A stretch of 64,000 nucleotides of DNA from contig NZ_JAAUWV010000003.1 in NCBI RefSeq assembly GCF_014694405.1, forward strand, positions 62,001 through 126,000. The letters run 5' to 3'. The translations under genes and the position numbers were made by a program. Below are positions 41,569 to 48,629 of this stretch, one piece after another (positions within the stretch are counted from its first letter, which is position 1; each line of letters starts with the position of its first letter). The DNA is from Pseudoalteromonas sp. S16_S37 (GTDB lineage Bacteria; Pseudomonadota; Gammaproteobacteria; Enterobacterales; Alteromonadaceae). Under the pieces are notes generated by a model that was given only the letters and a program-made list of their open reading frames with translations, made no database searches and had not been told where the DNA came from.

Positions 41569-42846
41569 TTATTTGTAAACCTTACCGTCTTTCATAACAA
41601 ACGTGACGTTTTCTAGCGTTGCAATTTTGCTCAGAGGGTCATCATCTACTGCGATGATATCTGCTAGGTAACCTTCAGCAATTTTGCCAATCTCTTGGTT
41701 TTTAAGTAGTGCGGCACTGTTGATAGTTGCGGCTTGTATTGCCTGCAAAGGCGTCATACCAAATTGCACCATACGCGAAAATTGTTTGCCGTTGTCACCG
41801 TGCGGATAAATTGCCGCATCAGAGCCAAATACCATGTTTAAGCCTGCTTTTACTGCGCGTCTGAAGCTTTCTCTTTGCGCTTTTGAAACTTGTTTTTCCT
41901 TATTTATATTTTCTTCTGGTACACCGTTGGCTTCACCAAATGCTAAGGTATATTCGGTGTTATAAATATCACAAGATAAATAAGTACCATGCTTTTTGGC
42001 CAGTTCGATTGCTTCGTCATCCATAAAGCTACAATGTTCAATACTATCAATGCCAGCTCGGATGGCGGCTTTTATACCATTTGTACCATGCGCATGGGCG
42101 GCGATAATTAAGCCTCTTAAATGTGCCTCTTCAGCCGCCGCTTGTAACTCCTGCTCGCTAAACTGTTGGACACCCACCTTAGTCCCTTTAGAGAACACCC
42201 CGCCTGTTGCACAAATTTTTATGGTGTTAGCGCCATATTTAATGTTTTCACGCACTTTTGCACGCACCGCCCAAGGGCCATCAGCAACACCACCTGATAC
42301 TGATTTTCTCTCTGGCGCGCTGAAGTTATCATCGCAGTGACCACCAGTAATCGAAATGGAATAGCCAGCGCTATAAATTCTTGGGCCGATGATTTCACCT
42401 GCGTTGATAGCATCGCGAGTGGCAATTACACTGTAGCCCGGAGCGCCCAAATTACGTACTGTGGTAAAGCCTGCCATTAAGGTTGTATGGGCATTTTTTA
42501 CCGCTTTAACGGTTTTTCTAGGTATAGAGAAGTTTTGAGCTGCTAAAAAGTTGTCCGCAGGGTCGCTGGTCAAATGCACGTGCATATCCATTAATCCCGG
42601 TAGTAAGGTTTTATCATTGAGATCAATAACAGTGGCGCCTTTAGGTACTTTTAGCTCTCCTTGTTTGGCTATTTTAACAATGCGGTTGTCTTGGATTAAA
42701 AGACTTGGCTTAGCCACTCTTTGGCCTGACTCTACATCAATGTAAGCTTGTGCGTTGAGTACGGTTGTTTGTCCGTAAGCAACGCTTGAAGTAAGTAACA
42801 GTGCGCTTAGTGATTTAAATAAATGTTTTGTCATTGGTTTAATCAT
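41569..42846 (-). CDS. Exported metal-dependent amidohydrolase (Xaa-Pro/Xaa-Arg dipeptidase-like)
   Basis: 425 residues with a signal peptide (HLFKSLSALLLTSSVAYGQ). The amidohydrolase barrel shows HVH in LPGLMDMHVHLTSD, the bridging-lysine region TIKICATGGVFS, His in IIAAHAHGTNG and SIEHCSF, and Asp in MVFGSDAAIYPHGDNG. This pattern fits the imidazolonepropionase-related dipeptidases (Sgx9260-type) that cleave C-terminal residues from peptides. It may finish digestion started by the secreted proteases nearby (inference). The second Met (residue 5) is an alternative start. Confidence 0.87.
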   Translation of the reverse strand: MIKPMTKHLFKSLSALLLTSSVAYGQTTVLNAQAYIDVESGQRVAKPSLLIQDNRIVKIAKQGELKVPKGATVIDLNDKTLLPGLMDMHVHLTSDPADNFLAAQNFSIPRKTVKAVKNAHTTLMAGFTTVRNLGAPGYSVIATRDAINAGEIIGPRIYSAGYSISITGGHCDDNFSAPERKSVSGGVADGPWAVRAKVRENIKYGANTIKICATGGVFSKGTKVGVQQFSEQELQAAAEEAHLRGLIIAAHAHGTNGIKAAIRAGIDSIEHCSFMDDEAIELAKKHGTYLSCDIYNTEYTLAFGEANGVPEENINKEKQVSKAQRESFRRAVKAGLNMVFGSDAAIYPHGDNGKQFSRMVQFGMTPLQAIQAATINSAALLKNQEIGKIAEGYLADIIAVDDDPLSKIATLENVTFVMKDGKVYK

Positions 42847-42931
42847 TTTTATTATTGGTTAGGTGAGTATTAGTCATTCTATTTGATGCTGCGAGTTGCT
42901 TGCGACCAAAACAACGTTTATTCGGTTAAGG

Positions 42932-43540
42932 CTAACTGCCAGATACTTGGTTTGGATACTTCGCCATATTTTTATCAAATAATGCGATTATTTTTTGTAG
43001 CTCTTGGGGAATATCGTCACTGATATAATACGGGCTCATAATCACAAATGTTTTTGTTCGGTAGTCCAATGCCATTGGCACAATGGGTACATTGGCTGAT
43101 TTTGCGATATGTAAAAAGCCGCATTTCCATTGTGGTGTTTTTTTACGCGTGCCCTCAGGGGCTATGCCTAAAATTAAAGCATCGGATTGCTTGAATATGT
43201 CACTGACCTGTTTGACCATGCCGTGAGCGTGGCTGCGCTCAACCGGGATCCCGCCAAGCTTTTTTAATAACCAACCAAATGGGCCTATAAAAATACTGTG
43301 TTTGCCGAGAAACTTTATTTCTATGCCTAAACTCAGTTTGACTGAAATGGCGATAAAAAAGTCCCAGTTGGACGTGTGCGGTGCGACCGCAGCAACAAAC
43401 TTATTGTGATTAGGAAAGGCGCCAACGATGCGCCATCCCAGCAGTTTTAATACTAGAGCGCCCAACAAGCGCGATAATCTCCCTGAGGTCCTAGGGATCT
43501 GTTTTGGAATATCTGTCATAGTGTTTAATTTCGTTTGCAT
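42932..43540 (-). CDS. 1-acyl-sn-glycerol-3-phosphate acyltransferase-like protein
   Basis: 202 residues. PlsC-type motifs are present: H-x4-D in VAPHTSNWDFFIAI, substrate motif in GGIPVERSHAHGMV and ILGIAPEGTRKKTPQWKCGF. The short length and the HTSNWD form match the small acyltransferases of Alteromonadales and Bacteroidetes that may acylate lipids other than the main phospholipid precursor. Start at 43540 or Met 8 (43519). Confidence 0.82.
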   Translation of the reverse strand: MQTKLNTMTDIPKQIPRTSGRLSRLLGALVLKLLGWRIVGAFPNHNKFVAAVAPHTSNWDFFIAISVKLSLGIEIKFLGKHSIFIGPFGWLLKKLGGIPVERSHAHGMVKQVSDIFKQSDALILGIAPEGTRKKTPQWKCGFLHIAKSANVPIVPMALDYRTKTFVIMSPYYISDDIPQELQKIIALFDKNMAKYPNQVSGS

Positions 43541-43573
43541 ATGATTAGATGAACGAGTTGTTTCGTAAATGAG

Positions 43574-43828
43574 TCACGACTCTTGAGTGTCTGTCATTCC
43601 TAGGATCACCTTCGCCACATCCATTAAGTATACATCTTCGAGTAATCCTATCACGTCATTCCAGCGAGGGTTATATTCATTGTTCTCCCAACGTCTTAAC
43701 GTTCGTTCTTCAATACCATAACTTGCAGCTGATTCTGCTTGGGTAAATCCTCGGCATTTTCGAGCAAATTTCAAAATATCTGCTCCTTTGGGCGTTCTGG
43801 TCGTATGAGTACTAATCTGTGAGAGCAT
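43574..43828 (-). CDS. Small XRE-type helix-turn-helix protein
   Basis: 84 residues. ADILKFARKCRGFTQAESAA followed by YGIEERTLRRWENNEYNPRW is a Cro/C1-type HTH; the remaining ~30 residues form a helical tail. It is divergent from an S24 repressor across 262 bp full of TACGCA boxes, so the two may form a mutual switch (inference). No integrase or other phage gene is present. Confidence 0.78.
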   Translation of the reverse strand: MLSQISTHTTRTPKGADILKFARKCRGFTQAESAASYGIEERTLRRWENNEYNPRWNDVIGLLEDVYLMDVAKVILGMTDTQES

Positions 43829-43851
43829 AATCTATATTTTCCTTCATTTAT

Positions 43852-43994
43852 TACGCAATAATGCTATTTCTCAGTGAAAAGCGTTATAACTTGATATATA
43901 ATCCAACGCTAAATACGCATCAATCGGAACAAAAAGGGAATGTTCGATGTTGGTGTTGCGTATTTTTTTGAATTTTAGATCTAAAAATTACGCA
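43852..43994. promoter_or_regulatory. Repeated TACGCA boxes and a palindrome between divergent XRE and S24 genes
   Basis: TACGCA occurs at 43852-43857, 43914-43919 and 43989-43994, and its complement TGCGTA at 43957-43962. The last two face each other around TTTTAGATCTAAAA (43973-43986), a perfect 14-bp palindrome. All lie between starts at 43828 and 44091, as operators of a repressor pair would. Confidence 0.55.
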
Positions 43995-44090
43995 TTTCAA
44001 ATGTTATTTTAGTTTTTTACATCACTTTTTATTTGAACAGTGTCACGAAACGCGAAATTTTTTACTCTTAAAAATAAGGGAAACTTTGAT

Positions 44091-44816
44091 ATGTCTGAAA
44101 ACTATAGCGGTAATAATGTAAGAAATGATGCAGGCTGTGCGTCATTCTCTACGCGTGTTGAGCAAGCCATTAAACCAGACAGTATTCGCACTTTTGCGTC
44201 AAAAATTGGTGTTTCAGAAGGTACACTGCGTAGAATATTAAAAGGTGAAGACCCGAAGCTCAGTGTAATAGAGCGCATTGCTGAACAAGCGGGCGTTGAC
44301 TTTATGTGGCTGGTAAAAGGCGTGGGGGATGCGTCAGGAGCCAACCATGACTCACCATTATTGAGTCAACGGGTGGTCAGTGTTGATGAGTTTGAAGAAG
44401 AGTTTATTCTCGTGCCAGGCTACCATATCTCGGTAAGTACAGGGCATGGCGCATTTAATGGTGCTGCGCGTATTGAGCGGCATTTAGCATTTAGAAAAAA
44501 GTGGGTCGATTATAAAGGCTTAGATAAAAGCCAGTTGGCTGTGGTGTTTGCCAAAGGCGATTCAATGGAGCCCACGATTCATAACAATAACACCATCTTG
44601 GTTGATTTATCCGATAAAAAACTCAGTGAAGGGCTTATTTATGTTGTGCGTCTTGGTGAAGAATTGTATGCCAAACGTTTGCAACAATACTTAGATGGTT
44701 CAGTGCGTTTAATTAGTGATAATAAAGAATATGTAGATCAACATGTCCAGCCGCATGAGCTTGAGCAGTTAGAGATCATTGGCAAGGTTGTGTGGATAGG
44801 TAAAGATCTTGCATAA
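44091..44816 (+). CDS. S24-type transcriptional repressor (LexA/C2-like)
   Basis: 241 residues. The N-terminal HTH (~25-75) reads IRTFASKIGVSEGTLRRILK, with DFMWLVKGVG as the family's closing helix. The C-terminal S24 domain carries the Ser in FAKGDSMEPTIHNNNTILVD and the Lys in YAKRLQQYLDG, so self-cleavage is possible. Start at ATG 44091 with AAGGGA upstream; a GTG at 44040 would extend it without homology. Likely binds the TACGCA/palindrome sites and responds to DNA damage (inference). Confidence 0.85.
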   Translation: MSENYSGNNVRNDAGCASFSTRVEQAIKPDSIRTFASKIGVSEGTLRRILKGEDPKLSVIERIAEQAGVDFMWLVKGVGDASGANHDSPLLSQRVVSVDEFEEEFILVPGYHISVSTGHGAFNGAARIERHLAFRKKWVDYKGLDKSQLAVVFAKGDSMEPTIHNNNTILVDLSDKKLSEGLIYVVRLGEELYAKRLQQYLDGSVRLISDNKEYVDQHVQPHELEQLEIIGKVVWIGKDLA

Positions 44817-44843
44817 AAAATGGTGTGCTGTAAAAGCACACCA
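44815..44843 (-). terminator. Terminator of the second subtilase
   Basis: TGGTGTGCT (44821-44829) pairs with AGCACACCA (44835-44843); on the minus strand the stem runs into TTTTTT (44815-44820). It may also halt the convergent repressor transcript. Confidence 0.82.
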
Positions 44844-44869
44844 TAACTGGGGATCAAAACGCCGTAAAT

Positions 44870-46015
44870 TTACAGATGAACAATGCTGTCAGCATTGCCA
44901 TCAGGATCGCCAATCGCTTTACCATCTGTACTTGGGTTACCGTTACTTAGCATAATAACCGCACAAGCTGCAGGAGAAGCCATTGAAGTACCTGACATGG
45001 TTGTTGTGCCGCCGCCTTTTTTAGTTGAAAGAATGCTAACACCTGGTGCTGCGTAATCTACAGGTGGGTTACCATAGTTTGAGAAGCTAGCGAATCTGTC
45101 GTTAGAATCTGTTGCTGAAATAGTATAAACACGGTTGTGTGACGCACTTGCTGGTGACACATTGCCAGCGTGTTGGCTTTCGTTACCAGCTGCAACCACA
45201 AAGAACGCACCTGATTGCTGCGCGGCATTTTCAACGGCATCGTTTAACTCTTGGTTAAAGCCACCACCTAAGCTCATGTTTGCACAATCGCCAGCACTTG
45301 CATTTGCTGCAACGTGGTCGATACCCGCCAACACGCCTGACCAGCTACCTGAACCACGAGAATCTAGCACTTTTACTGGTACTACAGTTGCACCAGCCGC
45401 TACACCAACAACATCAATACCGTTGTCTATTGCAGCGATTGTACCCGCAACGTGAGTACCATGACCGTTACCGTCATCTACGCCTGCATTTCTACCTTTA
45501 GTAAATGCTGAGAAGCCTTTGCTTTGATCAACATTTAAATCAGCGTGGTCAACATCAATCCCTGTGTCGATAACCCAAGCAGTGTACTGGCTACCATCAA
45601 CTGGGCCACCAACACGTGTCACGCTCCAAGGTGTTTGTTGCGCTGCAGTTGTACCAACTTCAGGTTTGCCTTGAATGCTTGCAGGGCTTGCGTGTACCAC
45701 ACCATCTGGCGTAAAACGCATGATGTCAGCATTACCTGTAAATGCAGATTTTGCTTTATCACAGCTCATATTTACCGCCATTCCTTTGATACTGTTTTTG
45801 TAAATATGCTTTGCTTGAGCATTGGCTTTTGCAACCATGCCGCGCGCCTTTCCTTCAACATCAAACTTTGAAACACCGTCATTGAATCGCACGATACAGG
45901 TATTAGCAATTTCCATATCGGCTGCAGCGCCTTGAAAGCTTGGCTCTTGAGCAAGTGTTGCAGTGCTGCTGATTGCAAAGGCGATAGACAAAGTAAGAAG
46001 AGATTTTTTCATCAT
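44870..46015 (-). CDS. Secreted subtilisin-like serine protease
   Basis: 381 residues. Signal peptide (KKSLLTLSIAFAISSTATLA), propeptide ~25-125 (ANTCIVRFNDGVSKFDVEGK), and S8 domain with Asp in AWVIDTGIDVDHAD, His in NGHGTHVAGTIAA, oxyanion Asn in VVAAGNESQH and Ser in TTTMSGTSMASPAACAVIML. It has no C-terminal extra domains, unlike the larger subtilase 3.4 kb away. The end DPDGNADSIVHL is short for the family. AGGAA precedes the ATG. An extracellular endoprotease role is well supported by family. Confidence 0.92.
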   Translation of the reverse strand: MMKKSLLTLSIAFAISSTATLAQEPSFQGAAADMEIANTCIVRFNDGVSKFDVEGKARGMVAKANAQAKHIYKNSIKGMAVNMSCDKAKSAFTGNADIMRFTPDGVVHASPASIQGKPEVGTTAAQQTPWSVTRVGGPVDGSQYTAWVIDTGIDVDHADLNVDQSKGFSAFTKGRNAGVDDGNGHGTHVAGTIAAIDNGIDVVGVAAGATVVPVKVLDSRGSGSWSGVLAGIDHVAANASAGDCANMSLGGGFNQELNDAVENAAQQSGAFFVVAAGNESQHAGNVSPASASHNRVYTISATDSNDRFASFSNYGNPPVDYAAPGVSILSTKKGGGTTTMSGTSMASPAACAVIMLSNGNPSTDGKAIGDPDGNADSIVHL

Positions 46016-46462
46016 GTTGTTCCTATTTATAATTATTAGATTATTAACCTTTGTTTAAAGGTTGTTACAAAGTTAGCTTTAAATTAACAATTGTCAAAGT
46101 TGAAATGGTAAAAAAGTTTATACTTCCCCTTATGGGTGCATAAATGATTTTTCTTATTATTTATGTTGAGTATATATTTCTTTTTGGTGATAAATGCGGT
46201 CTTTTCTATGCTTATTTATAATATTTGTCCATCTAGAAGTTCATGAGGTTAGATTGAAATAATTCATAAAATTGGTACAAATGGTTGGGTTAGCTGGCTA
46301 CATTTAGTTGCTTTTATATTGGTTTATTTGCAACAGCACTTGTTGTGGTTGGGATGAGTAGGTGCGCTTTGAAAATGTGTGTTAAGCAAAGTGTAGGATG
46401 TTGTGTGACTGCTTAGAAGTTGATAGTTTGTCAGTTTACTTATCGAAGTCAGAAGAAGAACA
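46016..46462. other. AT-rich divergent intergenic region
   Basis: 447 bp between the subtilase and the M20 hydrolase genes, strongly AT-rich at 46080-46260. It should hold both promoters. I see no ORF, RNA gene or clear dyad. Confidence 0.45.
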
Positions 46463-47776
46463 ATGAAAAAACTGTTATTAAGCCTTCCTGTGCTATTTGC
46501 AAGCTGTGCAAATGCGACCCCTTTGTCTAGCAGTGTAAACGCCGATATGGCACAGCTTGAGTCGCTATACTTACATTTACATCAAAATCCCGAGTTGTCA
46601 TACCATGAAAAGCATACCGCAGCACGTTTAGCAAAAGAGCTAAAGCAACTGGGGTTTGATGTCACCGAGCATGTAGGTGGGCACGGTGTGGTGGGCTTGC
46701 TTAAAAATGGTGATGGCCCCACGGTGATGATCCGCGCCGACACTGATGGTTTGCCTATTGTGGAGCAGACTGGAAAACCTTATGCATCTAAAGTGAAAAC
46801 GCTCGATAAAAATAACAATGAAGTGGGTGTGATGCACGGCTGTGGTCATGATATTCACATGACCAGTTTTATTGGTGCTGCCAAGCAACTTGTCGCACTA
46901 AAGTCGCAATGGCGTGGCACGCTAATGATGGTAGCGCAACCTGCAGAAGAAGTTGGGGCTGGGGCAAAGGCCATGCTCAAAGAAGGGCTCTTTAGTAAAT
47001 TTGCTAAACCGGATCACGTGTTAGGACTCCACGTCAGCGCGTCAGTACCCGCTGGAAAGGTGGCAATTGCGCCAGGCTACGCTTTGGCAAATGTTGACTC
47101 TGTAGATATCACCGTTAAAGGCAAAGGTGGCCATGGAGCATATCCGCATACCACGGTAGACCCTGTAGTTTTAGCATCTCGTATAGTTCTTGCTTTGCAG
47201 ACCATAACGAGTCGTGAAATCTCTCCTTTGCAGCCTTCGGTTATTACTGTCGGCTCAATTCATGGAGGCTCGAAACACAACATTATTTCCAATGAAGTAA
47301 AGCTGCAGCTAACGCTACGCTCATACGATCCACAAGTACGTGAGCAGCAAATTGCCACGCTTAAGCGATTAACTAAGGGCATTGCACTTAGTGCTGGTTT
47401 GTCAGAGGACATGGCACCTGTGGTTTATGTGCATGACGAAGAAACCATTCCATCTACCTTCAATGATCCTGTGCTTGCAGAGCGTGTAACGCAAGCTATT
47501 ACAAAAGAGTTGGGGGAAGGTAATGTATTAAAATCAGAACCTGTGATGGCAGGGGAAGACTTCGGGCTATATGGTTTAACGGATGAAGATGTGCCGATCA
47601 CGATTTTTTGGCTAGGGGGTGTTGAACCTGCGTTGTTTAAAAAAGCGCTAAGTAGCGGTGAAAGCTTGCCATCTTTGCATTCAAGTCAATTTGCGCCCGA
47701 TTACCCAAAAACCATTCATACCGGGGTCAGGGCTATGACCGCCAGCGCGTTAGATTTATTTAACCAAGATAAGTAA
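46463..47776 (+). CDS. Exported M20 family amidohydrolase (hippurate hydrolase/N-acyl amino acid hydrolase-like)
   Basis: 437 residues with a signal peptide (LLLSLPVLFASCANAT; the Cys may even be a lipid site). Motifs: LYLHLHQNPELSYHEKHTA, MIRADTDGLPIVEQTGKPYA, MHGCGHDIHMTSFIGAAK (metal Cys/His), QPAEEVGAGAKAM (Glu) and SEPVMAGEDFGLYG. The dimerisation insert is around 205-320 (KGKGGHGAYPHTTVDPVVL). Such enzymes release free amino acids from N-acyl amino acids or peptides, here in the periplasm. Confidence 0.9.
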   Translation: MKKLLLSLPVLFASCANATPLSSSVNADMAQLESLYLHLHQNPELSYHEKHTAARLAKELKQLGFDVTEHVGGHGVVGLLKNGDGPTVMIRADTDGLPIVEQTGKPYASKVKTLDKNNNEVGVMHGCGHDIHMTSFIGAAKQLVALKSQWRGTLMMVAQPAEEVGAGAKAMLKEGLFSKFAKPDHVLGLHVSASVPAGKVAIAPGYALANVDSVDITVKGKGGHGAYPHTTVDPVVLASRIVLALQTITSREISPLQPSVITVGSIHGGSKHNIISNEVKLQLTLRSYDPQVREQQIATLKRLTKGIALSAGLSEDMAPVVYVHDEETIPSTFNDPVLAERVTQAITKELGEGNVLKSEPVMAGEDFGLYGLTDEDVPITIFWLGGVEPALFKKALSSGESLPSLHSSQFAPDYPKTIHTGVRAMTASALDLFNQDK

Positions 47777-47860
47777 TAGCTAAGCGCTTTAAGGCGTTAA
47801 CTGGCTGCTAAGGTGATTCTTTGCAGCCAATTTAGATAGCAAAGCAAAACGCTCATTGTT

Positions 47861-48514
47861 TTAAAAAGGCAGCGGTGCTGTAAACGTCATTAACTGGTTT
47901 GTTTGCGGGTGGCATATTTGCAGCATCTCTGCATGAAGCTGTAATCGTGGTGCTGCGGCTAATGCCTCGTCTTTTGCATACAGACGATCGCCCAATATCA
48001 CATGACCCAGCGACAACATATGCACACGAAGTTGATGCGAGCGACCTGTGATTGGTGTGAGCTTGACTCGGGTTGCACACGGCTCATAACTCAATACTTC
48101 AAAATGTGTTAAAGAGGGTTTACCTGTGTCATGGCAAACCATCTGTTTGGGCCTGTTTGGCCAGTCACAAATCAATGGCAAATCTACCGAGCCGCTTTGC
48201 TGTTCAAGTTTGCCGTACACACGAGCAATGTAGTGCTTGTTGGTTAGCCTATCTTGAAATTGAATGCTCAAAAATCGGTGCGCGTCTTTGCTCATAGCAA
48301 GACACAGCACCCCTGACGTTGCCATATCTAAACGATGTACAATACGAGCGGTTGGAAATACGGTGTTTACTCTGCTGATTGCGCTGTCGGCATGTTTTGG
48401 ATCTTTACCCGGTACGGTCAACAGGCCACTGGGTTTGTTGATGATGAGCATATAGTCATCTTGATACAATATGTCGAGGTAGGGGTCGCGCGGAGGCGCA
48501 TAATTTAACAGCAC
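47861..48514 (-). CDS. rluA: RluA family pseudouridine synthase
   Basis: 217 residues. The catalytic motif HRLDMATSGVLCLA (Asp) and INKPSGLLTVPG, TGRSHQLRVHMLSLGHVILG and a C-terminal LQLHAEML fit RluA, which modifies 23S rRNA U746 and tRNA U32. No S4 domain, as expected for RluA. The start is GTG 48514 with AAGGG upstream. Convergent with the M20 gene; a 7-bp hairpin (TGGCTGC/GCAGCCA, 47802-47829) lies between. Confidence 0.88.
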   Translation of the reverse strand: MLLNYAPPRDPYLDILYQDDYMLIINKPSGLLTVPGKDPKHADSAISRVNTVFPTARIVHRLDMATSGVLCLAMSKDAHRFLSIQFQDRLTNKHYIARVYGKLEQQSGSVDLPLICDWPNRPKQMVCHDTGKPSLTHFEVLSYEPCATRVKLTPITGRSHQLRVHMLSLGHVILGDRLYAKDEALAAAPRLQLHAEMLQICHPQTNQLMTFTAPLPF

Positions 48515-48589
48515 AATGAAGCCCTTTGAGTCTTTCAGCGCGCCATTTTAACGGGGTTTTATTTATTAGCAAAGTAGTGATAAATAAAT

Positions 48590-48617
48590 GGCTGTAAATG
48601 AAGCGTCATTTACAGCC
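48590..48617 (-). terminator. Terminator of rapA
   Basis: GGCTGTAAATGA (48590-48601) pairs perfectly with TCATTTACAGCC (48606-48617), a 12-bp stem with a 4-nt loop, starting 13 bp beyond the rapA stop on the minus strand and running into TTTATTTAT. Confidence 0.85.
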
Positions 48618-48629
48618 ACCTTAGCGGGT

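Noticed and set aside
43574..44816. Prophage
   Set aside because: Only a repressor-like pair; flanking genes are ordinary metabolic and exoenzyme genes and no integrase, attachment-site repeat or structural gene is visible.
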